DNA from: Lachnospiraceae bacterium
Lineage (GTDB): Bacteria; Bacillota; Clostridia; Lachnospirales; Lachnospiraceae
Assembly: GCA_017443065.1 (NCBI GenBank)
Contig: JAFSPF010000085.1
Location: forward strand, 1-32,558
DNA: 32,558 bases
Reading direction: 5' to 3'
Shown here: one piece after another, positions 1 through 8,694 of the stretch
How the letters are laid out: every line of letters begins with the position of its first letter
Numbering within the stretch: position 1 is the stretch's first letter
Made by a program: the position numbers and the translations under genes
Notes under the pieces: generated by a model
Told to the model about the DNA's origin: nothing
The model's input: the letters and a program-made list of their open reading frames with translations, nothing else
Database searches by the model: none

Positions 1-35
1 GTCTCGGCTCCATGGCACACAAGCCGCTCACCGGA
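1..35 (+). repeat. Partial copy of the palindromic coding element inside queA
   Basis: Aligned without gaps to 8133-8167, this segment differs only at bases 4, 17 and 31. Both copies start on a codon boundary and give the peptide APW(H/R)TSRS. The left part of the queA copy lies outside the window. To the right of base 35 the two copies diverge, so the outer arms are not shared. Confidence 0.75.
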
Positions 36-288
36 TGCCATACGCCCGCCGGGCGCGGCGGATGTACATCACGACAAGCTCTCCGGCACCACGGATATCT
101 TTATCTACCCGGGGTATCGGTTCCAGGTCATGGACGGGCTCATCACCAATTTTCATCTGCCGCAGTCGACCCTGCTGATGCTGGTAAGCGCCTTTGCCGG
201 CAGGGAACAGGTGCTGAAAGCATATGAGGAAGCCGTGCGCGAGCGTTACCGCTTCTTTTCCTTCGGGGACGCGATGCTGGTGATTTAG
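1..288 (+). CDS. queA: S-adenosylmethionine:tRNA ribosyltransferase-isomerase, C-terminal part
   Basis: This is the 3' end of queA; the start lies before the window. QueA moves the ribosyl part of SAM onto preQ1 in the anticodon of Asp, Asn, His and Tyr tRNAs to make epoxyqueuosine. About 95 residues are visible. The family C-terminus is clear: [29 protein letters not shown], and the final [11 protein letters not shown]. Just before TDIFI, where relatives have a short linker after the RTLES segment, there is an extra stretch (bases 1-75) rich in Pro, Arg, Ser and His. Bases 1-35 of it match bases 8133-8167 inside the DUF512 gene in the same reading frame. The TAG stop overlaps the Shine-Dalgarno site of the next gene. 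queH, which works one step later in the same pathway, lies 8.4 kb downstream. Confidence 0.93.
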   Translation, partial: VSAPWHTSRSPDAIRPPGAADVHHDKLSGTTDIFIYPGYRFQVMDGLITNFHLPQSTLLMLVSAFAGREQVLKAYEEAVRERYRFFSFGDAMLVI

Positions 289-298
289 GAGAAATCAT

Positions 299-715
299 AT
301 GGAAAAATCCTGCGGGGCAGTTGTCTATACCGGAAGCAGGGAAGACCCGCGCTATCTGATCATTTATTCGCAGAAGGGCTTCTACGGTTTTCCGAAGGGA
401 CATGTTGAGGGAAAGGAGACGGAGGAGGAGACCGCACGGCGCGAAATCCGCGAGGAAACGGGGCTGACGGACATCCGCTTTATCGAGGGTTTTCGTACCT
501 CCGTCGTCCGTCCGGTGAATCACCGGCTCGAAAACGCACCGCTCAAGGAGGTTGTCTATTTCCTTGCGTACTGCGAAAATCCGCAGTGGGAAGCGCAGGA
601 AGCGGAGATCGCGGACATCCGTCTGATGACCTATGAGGAGGCAATGGAGATTTTCCAGTTTGAAACCGCGCGGAAGGTGCTGCGGGAGGCGCACGCCTTT
701 CTGACGGGATGCTGA
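299..715 (+). CDS. Nudix hydrolase, Ap4A hydrolase-like
   Basis: A 138-residue Nudix protein. The full Nudix box GX5EX7REUXEEXGU is present: GHVEGKE, then TEEETAR, then REIREETGL, at about residues 34-56. The Glu residues of REIREE bind the metal. The N-terminus KSCGAVVYT and the GFPKGHVEG context resemble the small asymmetric Ap4A hydrolases (NUDT2 type) rather than MutT, so cleavage of dinucleoside polyphosphates is a fair guess, but Nudix substrates cannot be read from sequence. The ATG at 299 has AGGAG at 287-291, which overlaps the queA stop, so the two genes are probably translationally coupled. The gene ends about 80 bases before argH. Confidence 0.88.
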   Translation: MEKSCGAVVYTGSREDPRYLIIYSQKGFYGFPKGHVEGKETEEETARREIREETGLTDIRFIEGFRTSVVRPVNHRLENAPLKEVVYFLAYCENPQWEAQEAEIADIRLMTYEEAMEIFQFETARKVLREAHAFLTGC

Positions 716-759
716 CAGAAGGGGACGATGCACGGATGCGCGACACGCGGGTCTTGTGG

Positions 760-765
760 TACAAT
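760..765 (+). promoter_or_regulatory. Possible -10 box upstream of argH
   Basis: TACAAT lies 34 bases before the argH start in the only sizeable gap between the Nudix gene and argH. No good -35 hexamer is visible 16-18 bases upstream, so this is a weak call. Confidence 0.3.
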
Positions 766-798
766 GAGAAGTCAATATTCCACTGAGAGGTGAAACAT

Positions 799-2199
<1,401 letters not shown>

Positions 2200-2212
2200 A
2201 AAAGGAGCAAGT

Positions 2213-3298
2213 ATGAGCGAGAAATTAAAAGTCGCCGTTCTCGGCGCAACGGGCATGGTGGGACAGCGCTTCGTGAGCCTGCTGGAGGACCATCCCTGGT
2301 TTGAAGTGAAGGTGGTGGCGGCAAGCCCGCGCAGCGCCGGAAAAACCTATGAAGAAGCGGTCGGCGAGCGCTGGAAGATGGATACGCCGATGCCCGCCGC
2401 GGTGAAGGACCTGCAGGTCATGAGCGTGCAGGAGGTCACAAAGGTCGCCTCCCAGGTGGATTTCGTCTTTTCCGCCGTGGACATGACAAAGGAAGAGATC
2501 CGCGAAATCGAGGAGGCTTACGCGCTGACGGAGACGCCGGTCGTCTCCAACAACAGCGCGCACCGCTGGACACCTGATGTGCCGATGATCATCCCGGAGA
2601 TCAATCCGGAGCACACGGCCGTCATCGAGGACCAGAAAAAGCGCCTCGGCGTCAGCCGCGGCTTTGTGGCGGTGAAACCCAACTGCTCCATCCAGAGCTA
2701 CACGCCGGTGCTCGCGGCCTGGCAGGAGTACGAGCCGTATGAAGTGGTGGCGACGACCTATCAGGCGATCAGCGGCGCGGGCAAGACCTTTCAGGACTGG
2801 CCGGAGATGCAGGGCAACATCATTCCCTTCATCGGCGGCGAGGAGGAGAAGTCGGAGCAGGAGCCGCTCAAGATTTTCGGGCATATCGAAAACGGCGTGA
2901 TCGTGAAGGCGGAGCTTCCCGTCATCACGACGCAGTGCATCCGCGTGCCGGTCTTAAACGGCCACACGGCCGCCGTCTTTATCCGGCTGCGGGAAAAGGC
3001 GACGAAGGAAGAATTGATTGAAAAGCTGCGCACGTTTAAGGGTGTGCCGCAGGACATGAAGCTGCCAAGCGCCCCCGCGCGGTTCATACAGTATCTGGAG
3101 GAGGACAACCGGCCGCAGGTGGCGCTGGATGTGGATTACGAAAGAGGCATGGGCGTTTCGATCGGAAGACTGCGCGAGGACAGCGTCTATGACTGGAAGT
3201 TTGTGGGGCTTTCGCACAACACCCTGCGCGGGGCCGCGGGCGGCGCCGTGCTCTGTGCGGAGCTCTTGAAGGAACAGGGATATATTTCAGCGAGGTAA
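2213..3298 (+). CDS. asd: Aspartate-semialdehyde dehydrogenase, archaeal/fungal type
   Basis: This enzyme reduces aspartyl phosphate to aspartate semialdehyde with NADPH, the branch point to lysine, threonine, methionine and the diaminopimelate of peptidoglycan. It is 361 residues long. The N-terminal GATGMVGQRF is the NADP-binding turn. PNCSIQ at about residues 158-163 carries the catalytic cysteine, and GAGKTFQDWPEM and RVPVLNGHTAAVFI follow. The length and the PNCS context fit the archaeal/eukaryotic branch (TIGR00978) rather than the usual bacterial branch; this branch is common in clostridia. The ATG at 2213 follows AAGGAGC at 2202-2208. The next gene begins two bases after the stop. Confidence 0.95.
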   Translation: MSEKLKVAVLGATGMVGQRFVSLLEDHPWFEVKVVAASPRSAGKTYEEAVGERWKMDTPMPAAVKDLQVMSVQEVTKVASQVDFVFSAVDMTKEEIREIEEAYALTETPVVSNNSAHRWTPDVPMIIPEINPEHTAVIEDQKKRLGVSRGFVAVKPNCSIQSYTPVLAAWQEYEPYEVVATTYQAISGAGKTFQDWPEMQGNIIPFIGGEEEKSEQEPLKIFGHIENGVIVKAELPVITTQCIRVPVLNGHTAAVFIRLREKATKEELIEKLRTFKGVPQDMKLPSAPARFIQYLEEDNRPQVALDVDYERGMGVSIGRLREDSVYDWKFVGLSHNTLRGAAGGAVLCAELLKEQGYISAR

Positions 3299-3300
3299 GC

Positions 3301-4242
3301 ATGAGTAAGGGAAAAACAAAAGTACAGGATATGATTAACATTGCGGAGGACGCGCCCTTAAACGGGAACCTCCGGATCGCGCTTCTGATCGACGCGGAGA
3401 ACGTGCCGGCGAAGTATGCGAACACCATCATGGCGGAGCTGAGCGAATTCGGCTTCGCGACCTACCGCCGCGTGTACGGCAACAATGAGGTCTGGAAGGT
3501 GAAGGGCTGGCGGGAGGCCATGCGCACGCACGCGCTGGCGCCGGCTTATCAGGAAAACAACTCCAAGGGAAAGAGCGCCACGGATTCCGCGATGATTATC
3601 GACGCGATGGACATCCTGCATACGGGAGACGTGGATGCCTTCTGCATCGTGTCTTCGGACGGCGATTTCACAAAGCTGGCGATCCGCCTGCGCGAGGGCG
3701 GCAAGATGGTGATCGGCATGGGAGAGGTGAACAACTCCACCTTCGCCCTGGCCGCCGCCTGCCGCGAATTCAAGTGGCTGAACCTCTTATACAAGGGCGG
3801 TGACGCCGCGGCGGAGAGCAAAGAGCAGGAGCCGGAGGCAAAGAGCGGAACGGCCTCCCGCGCAAAGAAGGGAGGCGCAAAGAAGACGCAGAGCCGGAAG
3901 ACAAAGGCCGCGCAGGAAACCGTCGAGGCGCCGGAAGCGGAGCTGCCGGAAGAAAACCATGCGGAGCAGGAGGAGCCGGTCGATGTTTCCTCCCGGAAGA
4001 AGGTGGAGAAGACCATCCTCGATATCATCGACAGCCGCGAGGAGGACGAGGTCATCCTCTCTAACATCGGCATGCAGCTCGGCCGCCGGATCCCGGGCTT
4101 CGACCCGCGCAACTATGGCTTCCCGACCAAGAAGCTGCGCAGCTTCATCGAGGAGTTTTCGGACGTGCTGGAGATCCGCGATGTGGAGCATCCGAACCAG
4201 CCGGGACTGAACCAGACATTTATCAGAAGACGCATAAAATAA
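3301..4242 (+). CDS. NYN-domain putative ribonuclease with C-terminal OST-HTH/LOTUS domain
   Basis: A 313-residue protein in three parts. Residues about 24-165 are a NYN (LabA-like, PIN-fold) domain with conserved acidic residues in LIDAEN (Asp31), SATDSAMIIDAMD (Asp95, Asp101) and VSSDGDFTKLA (Asp120, Asp122). These are expected to bind metal for RNA cleavage. Residues about 170-230 are a Lys/Glu/Ala-rich linker likely to be disordered. Residues about 232-313 are an OST-HTH (LOTUS) domain ending LNQTFIRRRIK, a family linked to RNA binding. The combination is widespread in bacteria, with no settled cellular role; RNA turnover is the usual inference. It starts two bases after asd and is probably co-transcribed with it. 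Confidence 0.88.
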   Translation: MSKGKTKVQDMINIAEDAPLNGNLRIALLIDAENVPAKYANTIMAELSEFGFATYRRVYGNNEVWKVKGWREAMRTHALAPAYQENNSKGKSATDSAMIIDAMDILHTGDVDAFCIVSSDGDFTKLAIRLREGGKMVIGMGEVNNSTFALAAACREFKWLNLLYKGGDAAAESKEQEPEAKSGTASRAKKGGAKKTQSRKTKAAQETVEAPEAELPEENHAEQEEPVDVSSRKKVEKTILDIIDSREEDEVILSNIGMQLGRRIPGFDPRNYGFPTKKLRSFIEEFSDVLEIRDVEHPNQPGLNQTFIRRRIK

Positions 4243-4335
4243 GAGTTTTGCACCTGTTTTTATGATGAACCGCAGAATGAAACTGTGCGAAATCGAGAGA
4301 ATATTCCGACTATTTTAAAATAATCAAAAAGTATA

Positions 4336-4364
4336 TTGACAACTTTAAAACAGCGGCGTATAAT
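4336..4364 (+). promoter_or_regulatory. Strong sigma-A promoter in the long intergenic region
   Basis: TTGACA at 4336-4341 and TATAAT at 4359-4364 are both perfect consensus hexamers with a 17-base spacer, within an AT-rich patch. A transcript would start near 4371. No gene begins for 500 bases, so it must drive a non-coding RNA or a very long leader. Confidence 0.85.
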
Positions 4365-4370
4365 GACAGT

Positions 4371-4790
4371 AAATCAAGAGATTGAGAGACGGTACCGGCG
4401 AAACGGTGCCGGGGGAAACCGCAGGAGGTAAGGAAAGCAAGACTTTACATAGGAGCGGTTCCCCAAAAAGACGGATCAAGGGGCGAAGAGAAAGCCCGGC
4501 GGTTCAGAAAGGAAGGTACGGTCCGAAAAACAACTGAATCACCAAAACCGATCCACAGATTATGACGACCCGGAAGCCTGAGACATCACAGCGGGAGGAA
4601 AACGCGGCGGCCATCATGGAATGGGATTCGCCGGACTCCACAAACGGATGAGACGACAGGATGCGGAGGGTAGAAGGAGAGTCAGGAAAGTACGGAGGTA
4701 TGGTCCGTTGGACAAGGAGTTCTAGAAGGGGCGTTTGCTGATACAGCTGACGCCCCTTCTGCATGTGCGGAAACACGGTCCGCGGAAAAG
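4371..4790 (+). ncRNA. Candidate structured non-coding RNA or long ridA leader, family not recognised
   Basis: The gap from 4243 to 4872 has no ORF with a ribosome site or a familiar product. Downstream of the perfect promoter at 4336-4364 the sequence folds locally many times. An 8-bp stem, 4390-4397 with 4404-4411, has a GCGAAA loop. A 10-bp stem, 4412-4422 (one bulged A) with 4455-4464, encloses a 6-bp stem, 4428-4433 with 4443-4448. GTCC-GTT-GGAC lies near 4703-4712. An 11-bp stem, 4724-4734 with 4750-4760, encloses GCTG-ATA-CAGC. A 5-bp stem, 4767-4771 with 4779-4783, follows. No U-tract follows the last stems, so the 3' end is uncertain and transcripts may run into ridA. I looked for the conserved cores of RNase P RNA, tmRNA, 6S RNA, T-box and common riboswitches and found none that fits. 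Confidence 0.55.
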
Positions 4791-4796
4791 AAGAGG

Positions 4797-4824
4797 TTGA
4801 AAACGGGCACCGCTGTATTATAAT
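4797..4824 (+). promoter_or_regulatory. Promoter for ridA-trpS operon
   Basis: TTGAAA at 4797-4802 and TATAAT at 4819-4824 with a 16-base spacer, about 50 bases before the ridA start. It lies downstream of the candidate structured RNA, so ridA could be transcribed on its own. Confidence 0.7.
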
Positions 4825-4872
4825 GAATGATGTAACACGATTTCTTTTTTTTTGTATTCAGGAGGTAAGAAA

Positions 4873-5256
4873 ATGAGTTTACAAGCGATTGTCACGAAAA
4901 ACGCACCTGCGGCGATCGGGCCGTATTCGCAGGCGATTGCCGCGGAGGGAAAGACGGTGTATGTTTCCGGCCAGCTGCCGATCGATCCGGCGACGGGCGC
5001 GTTTGCGGGTGATGATATCGCAGCACAGACGAAGCAGAGCCTGACCAACATTCAGAACATCCTCAAGGAGGCAGGCGGCGACATGAAGAATGTCGTTAAG
5101 ACAACGGTGCTGTTAAAGGACATTGCGGATTTTGCGGCGATGAACGAGGTTTATGCGACCTTTTTTGCGGAGCCGTTCCCGGCACGCGCGGCCTTTCAGG
5201 TGGCGGCGCTTCCCAAGGATGCCCGTGTGGAGATTGAGGCGGTGGCAGTGTTATGA
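4873..5256 (+). CDS. ridA: RidA family enamine/imine deaminase
   Basis: RidA hydrolyses the reactive 2-aminoacrylate and other enamines made by PLP enzymes such as serine/threonine dehydratases, protecting PLP enzymes from damage. It is a cytosolic trimer. The 127-residue protein shows the family pattern: [21 protein letters not shown] near the N-terminus and [26 protein letters not shown] at the C-terminus, whose Arg in PARAAF is the substrate-binding arginine. The ATG at 4873 is chosen because AGGAGGTAAG at 4860-4868 is positioned for it; an upstream in-frame start at 4852 is not. Its TGA stop overlaps the trpS start (ATGA). Confidence 0.95.
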   Translation: MSLQAIVTKNAPAAIGPYSQAIAAEGKTVYVSGQLPIDPATGAFAGDDIAAQTKQSLTNIQNILKEAGGDMKNVVKTTVLLKDIADFAAMNEVYATFFAEPFPARAAFQVAALPKDARVEIEAVAVL

Positions 5257-6242
5257 GCAAGGAGATCATGGTCAGCGGCATCCAGCCGACGGGCACGTTT
5301 ACGCTTGGCAATTACATCGGCGCGGTGCGCGGATGGGCACGCCTGCAGGATGAATATGACTGTGCTTATTTCATTGCGGACCTGCATTCCCTGACGGTGC
5401 GCATGGATCCGGCGCAGCTGCGCGCCCAGTCCCTGGAGGCCTATGCGCTGCTCCTTTCCTGCGGCCTGGATCCCGAAAAGACGCTGCTCTTTGTGCAGAG
5501 CCATGTGCCGACCCACGCGGAGATGGGCTGGATCATGTCCTGCTATACGCAGTTCGGCGAGCTGTCGCGCATGACGCAGTTCAAGGACAAATCCGCCGCG
5601 CATGCGGATAACATCAATGCGGGGCTCTTCACCTATCCTTCCCTGATGGCGGGGGACATCCTGCTCTATCAGGCACACTACGTGCCGGTCGGCGAAGACC
5701 AGCGGCAGCATCTGGAGATCACGCGTGACATCGCGCAGCGCATCAACAGCGTCTGCGGTGATGTATTGCGCGTGCCGGAGGCCTACATTCCCAAAACCGG
5801 GGGCCGCGTGATGAGCCTGCAGGATCCTTCGAAAAAGATGTCCAAGTCGGACGAAAACACGAATGCTTGGATCACGATCATTGAAGACCCGAAGGTGATC
5901 GTCAACAAATTCAAGCGCGCGGTCACGGATTCCGAAAAGGAAGTCGTCTTCCGCGAAGGAAAGGACGGCATCAACAACCTGATGGTGATCTATTCCTCCG
6001 TGACCGGAAAGACGATGGAAGAGATTGAGCGCGAATTTGAAGGAAAGGGCTACGGCGACTTTAAGGTGGCGGTCGGCGAGGCGGTGGCGGAGGAACTCGC
6101 GCCCGTCCGCGAAAAATACAATGACCTCATGAAGAACAGGGATTATCTGAACGAGGTGATGAAAAAGGGCGATGAGGCCGCCTATAAGATCTCCGTCCGT
6201 ACGCTGTCCAAGCTGAAAAAGAAACTCGGTCTGCTTGTGTAA
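5253..6242 (+). CDS. trpS: Tryptophanyl-tRNA synthetase
   Basis: TrpS charges tRNA-Trp. The 329-residue class I synthetase shows the HIGH-equivalent [13 protein letters not shown] at about residues 11-23 and the KMSKS loop [12 protein letters not shown] at about residues 191-202. [17 protein letters not shown], typical of bacterial TrpS, lies between them. It overlaps ridA by four bases (ATGA), so translational coupling is likely. The stop lies immediately before the protease-like gene, and the run to queH at 9537 looks like one transcription unit. No T-box sequence (GGGUGGNACCGCG) is visible upstream, although the region before ridA is highly structured. Confidence 0.97.
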   Translation: MSKEIMVSGIQPTGTFTLGNYIGAVRGWARLQDEYDCAYFIADLHSLTVRMDPAQLRAQSLEAYALLLSCGLDPEKTLLFVQSHVPTHAEMGWIMSCYTQFGELSRMTQFKDKSAAHADNINAGLFTYPSLMAGDILLYQAHYVPVGEDQRQHLEITRDIAQRINSVCGDVLRVPEAYIPKTGGRVMSLQDPSKKMSKSDENTNAWITIIEDPKVIVNKFKRAVTDSEKEVVFREGKDGINNLMVIYSSVTGKTMEEIEREFEGKGYGDFKVAVGEAVAEELAPVREKYNDLMKNRDYLNEVMKKGDEAAYKISVRTLSKLKKKLGLLV

Positions 6243-6246
6243 GCGC

Positions 6247-6972
6247 ATGGTTTCCCTGACGCATTTTCCGCAAATCTCCCTGACAGACGGCAAAACCGCT
6301 TACGGCGGTTCGCAGGACTGGTTCCGCAATCCGTGGCGGAAGCTTTCGGGCTGTGCCGCGGTGAGCGCGACGAATCTTGCCGCGTATTACGGGATCGGCA
6401 TGGTGCCGGATCTGCCGGCGCCTCCTTCGGAACCGTCCGGGGAAGGCGCGTCCGCAAAGGCGGAGGTCTTTTCCCGAAAATATTATCTGGACCATATGAC
6501 CGCGATGTTCCGGCAGCACATGACGACCGGCATGATGGGCTTTCCCGATCCGGATAAATACATTACAGAATTTACCGCATATGCCAAAGAGCATGATGTG
6601 AGCGTGACGGCGCAGAAGCAGTATGAACGCGCTTCCGTGGAGGAGGCGACATCTTTTTTGCGTGAGCGTCTCGGTCTTGACACACCCGTGGTGATTCTGA
6701 TATTGAATCATAAGGCGGACGAGCTGGATGATATCCGCTGGCACTGGATGACGATCACGGGATATGACGAAGAGAGCGGGGAGATTGTTGTCTCGAATTA
6801 CGGCAGATGCGAGCGCTATGCGGCGGCAACCGTGTTTGCGCCGGAGGAAGGGAACCAGGTGTACCTTATTTCATTTGACAGGACTGCCGCGGATGGAATG
6901 CGGCCTGAGCAGATGGAACGGTCGCTGCGGGGCGGAAGCGGATTGCAGGAAAGAGCATCATCAGAAGAATGA
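6247..6972 (+). CDS. Papain-like/C39-like cysteine peptidase family protein, unknown substrate
   Basis: A 241-residue protein without a clear signal peptide. It has a layout seen in clostridial C39-like proteins: WFRNPWRKLSGCAAVSATNLAAYY with a candidate nucleophile Cys36, RWHWMTITGYD with a candidate His near residue 166, and VVSNYGR with an Asn near 185 that could complete the triad. Activity and substrate are unknown. I used the ATG at 6247; a TTG at 6235 overlapping the trpS stop would add four residues, and no strong ribosome site decides between them. Residues about 57-70 look like an extra Pro/Ser/Gly-rich loop whose DNA holds an inverted repeat (GCGCCT 6418-6423, AGGCGC 6444-6449). 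Its stop overlaps the start of the DUF512 gene (ATGA). Confidence 0.7.
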   Translation: MVSLTHFPQISLTDGKTAYGGSQDWFRNPWRKLSGCAAVSATNLAAYYGIGMVPDLPAPPSEPSGEGASAKAEVFSRKYYLDHMTAMFRQHMTTGMMGFPDPDKYITEFTAYAKEHDVSVTAQKQYERASVEEATSFLRERLGLDTPVVILILNHKADELDDIRWHWMTITGYDEESGEIVVSNYGRCERYAAATVFAPEEGNQVYLISFDRTAADGMRPEQMERSLRGGSGLQERASSEE

Positions 6973-8618
6973 CAGAACGGCATCATGCAAAAGAGCACAT
7001 CATCAGCGGCGTGGAGGCCGGTTCGATTGCGGAGGAAATGGGCATCGAGGCCGGTGATGTTCTGCTGTCCGTCAACGGCAGGGAGATCCGTGATATCTTT
7101 GATTACCGTCTGGCCTGCCAGCAGGAGGAGATCGTCGTCCTGATTCGCAAGGGAGACGGGGCAGCAGGAGCGGCGGATGCGGAAGCGGAAACCGCGGAGA
7201 CGGAAGGAAGTGCGGGCGAAGAGTGGGAGCTGGAAATTGAGAAGGACCCGTATGAGGACCTGGGCCTGGGCTTCGAGCGCGGCCTCATGGATGATTACCG
7301 TTCCTGCTGTAACGGCTGCGTCTTCTGCTTCATCGACCAGATGCCGAAGGGCATGCGTCCGACGCTGTATTTCAAGGATGACGATGCAAGGCTCTCCTTT
7401 CTGCAGGGCAATTACGTAACGCTGACGAACATGACCGACCGCGAGATCGACCGCATTCTGGAATATCACCTTTCCCCGATCAACGTGAGTTTTCATACGA
7501 CCAACCCGGAGCTTCGATGCAGGATGCTGCGGCATCCGAAGGCGGGGGAAGCGCTGGAAAAGGCGAAGCGCCTTGCGGCCGAGGGGACCGGCATCGAGCT
7601 GAACGGGCAGATCGTGCTTTGCAGGGACTGGAATGACGGCGAAGAGCTGGACCGCTCGATGCGGGAGCTGTTTGAGGATTACGCGCCCGGCCTGCAGTCC
7701 GTTTCCGTCGTGCCGGTCGGCATCACGAAGCACAGGGAAAGGCTGACGACGCTGGAGCCGTATACGCCCGCGGAGGCAAAGCGGGTGTTATCGCAGATTC
7801 ATGCCTTTCAGGAACGCGCGTTACGGGAACGCGGGAACCGTTTTGTTTACGCGGGAGACGAGTGGTATCTGCTCTCCGCCAGAGAGGAAATCCGCGCTGC
7901 GCTTGCAGCGGGCGAGGAGAGCGGGGATTACGGCGAACTGTGCGGCATCATCGACGGCCTCATCCCGCCCGCGGAGGCCTATGACGGCTTTCCGCAGATG
8001 GAGAACGGCGTCGGGATGACGCGGCTTCTGATCGATGAGTTCCGGGAGGCGCTGCGCCGGTATAAGGCGCCTGCCCGGATGTCTGATGATTCCGCTTCGC
8101 TCCATTGCGCCGGACATTCCGCCGGGCCCGGGGTCCCGGCTCCATGGCGCACAAGCCGCTCAGCGGAAAACATGCAGACATCGGACGCGGCGTTTTGCAC
8201 CGGCGAATTGATCTTCCCTGTTCTCCGCATGCTCTTTGCGGAGGCCGCCGCCCTTGCGCCGGAACGCATGGTGCACCTCTATCCCGTGCGCAATGATTTC
8301 TTCGGGGAACACATCACCGTCTCCGGTCTTCTCACCGGGGGCGACATCATCCGGCAGTTGAAGGGAAAGCCCCTGGGCGATACGCTGTATCTTCCCTCCA
8401 ATGTCCTTCGCGCCGGAGAAAGCGTTTTGCTGGATGACGTGACAGCGGAGCAGATCGCGGAAGCCCTGCAGGTGCGGGTCACATCCTGCGGCCCCGCAGG
8501 CTGCGCCCTCGCCGCGGCTTATCTCGGCCTCCCGGAGGACGCCCTCGAACCATCGTACACACAGCACGTACCGGACACGGAAATCAACCCGTACGAATTG
8601 CCGGATATCAAATCGTAA
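6969..8618 (+). CDS. PDZ/radical-SAM-like DUF512 protein
   Basis: A 549-residue protein. Residues about 8-60 form a PDZ-like domain (SGVEAGSIAEEMGIEAGDVLLSVNG). Then come EIEKDPYEDLGLGFE and a CX3CX2C cluster (Cys113, Cys117 and Cys120, with an extra Cys114) in SCCNGCVFCFIDQMPKGMR. This is the usual iron-sulfur site of the family, annotated as DUF512 or a putative radical SAM enzyme of unknown reaction. The C-terminal DUF512 part includes CTGELIFPVLRML and GGDIIRQLKGKPLGDTLYLPS. Two segments look inserted: an Ala/Glu/Gly-rich stretch at residues about 62-84, and residues about 371-405, encoded by a 105-base palindrome (8078-8182). The gene overlaps its upstream neighbour by ATGA. Confidence 0.85.
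   Translation: MTERHHAKEHIISGVEAGSIAEEMGIEAGDVLLSVNGREIRDIFDYRLACQQEEIVVLIRKGDGAAGAADAEAETAETEGSAGEEWELEIEKDPYEDLGLGFERGLMDDYRSCCNGCVFCFIDQMPKGMRPTLYFKDDDARLSFLQGNYVTLTNMTDREIDRILEYHLSPINVSFHTTNPELRCRMLRHPKAGEALEKAKRLAAEGTGIELNGQIVLCRDWNDGEELDRSMRELFEDYAPGLQSVSVVPVGITKHRERLTTLEPYTPAEAKRVLSQIHAFQERALRERGNRFVYAGDEWYLLSAREEIRAALAAGEESGDYGELCGIIDGLIPPAEAYDGFPQMENGVGMTRLLIDEFREALRRYKAPARMSDDSASLHCAGHSAGPGVPAPWRTSRSAENMQTSDAAFCTGELIFPVLRMLFAEAAALAPERMVHLYPVRNDFFGEHITVSGLLTGGDIIRQLKGKPLGDTLYLPSNVLRAGESVLLDDVTAEQIAEALQVRVTSCGPAGCALAAAYLGLPEDALEPSYTQHVPDTEINPYELPDIKS
8078..8182 (+). repeat. In-frame palindromic insertion element inside the DUF512 gene
   Basis: The outer arms GATGTCTG (8078-8085) and CAGACATC (8175-8182) are perfect complements. 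The next arms, TTCCGCT ending at 8096 and AGCGGAA from 8162, continue the stem. A third pair is TGCGCC/GGCGCA (8106-8111 and 8146-8151), and the centre holds GCCGGG/CCCGGC (8121-8126 and 8135-8140). The length is 105 bases, exactly 35 codons, so the frame is kept. It separates DEFREALRRY from CTGELIFPVL, which are close together in relatives. Bases 8133-8167 match bases 1-35 of queA at 32 of 35 positions and are read in the same frame. Confidence 0.75.
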
Positions 8619-8669
8619 TTTGACAAATCATGATTTGACAAATCTAAATTTGACAAATCGTGATTTGAT
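8610..8669 (+). repeat. Four tandem 15-base repeats between DUF512 gene and queH
   Basis: Four units start at 8610, 8625, 8640 and 8655 with consensus AAATC(R)TGATTTGAC. The second unit contains AAATCATGATTT, a perfect palindrome. Each of the first three units ends in TTTGAC, which with the next A resembles a -35 box. The array starts within the stop region of the DUF512 gene and ends 25 bases before the queH ATG. It could be an operator array, a promoter region or a simple replication-slippage repeat; the sequence does not decide. Confidence 0.8.
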
Positions 8670-8694
8670 AACATGACAATACATGTAAAGAAGA

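Noticed and set aside
4681..4700. A stretch like the RNase P core GAGGAAAGUCCGG
   Set aside because: It has a mismatch, stands near the 3' end instead of the 5' end of the candidate RNA, and the other conserved RNase P segments are missing.
4504..4776. A 90-codon ORF on the minus strand in the long intergenic region
   Set aside because: No ribosome site, no familiar domain, and it lies across the stems of the candidate RNA.
4371..4872. A T-box controlling trpS
   Set aside because: No GGGUGGNACCGCG T-box sequence or antiterminator/terminator pair was found, and trpS is the second gene after ridA.
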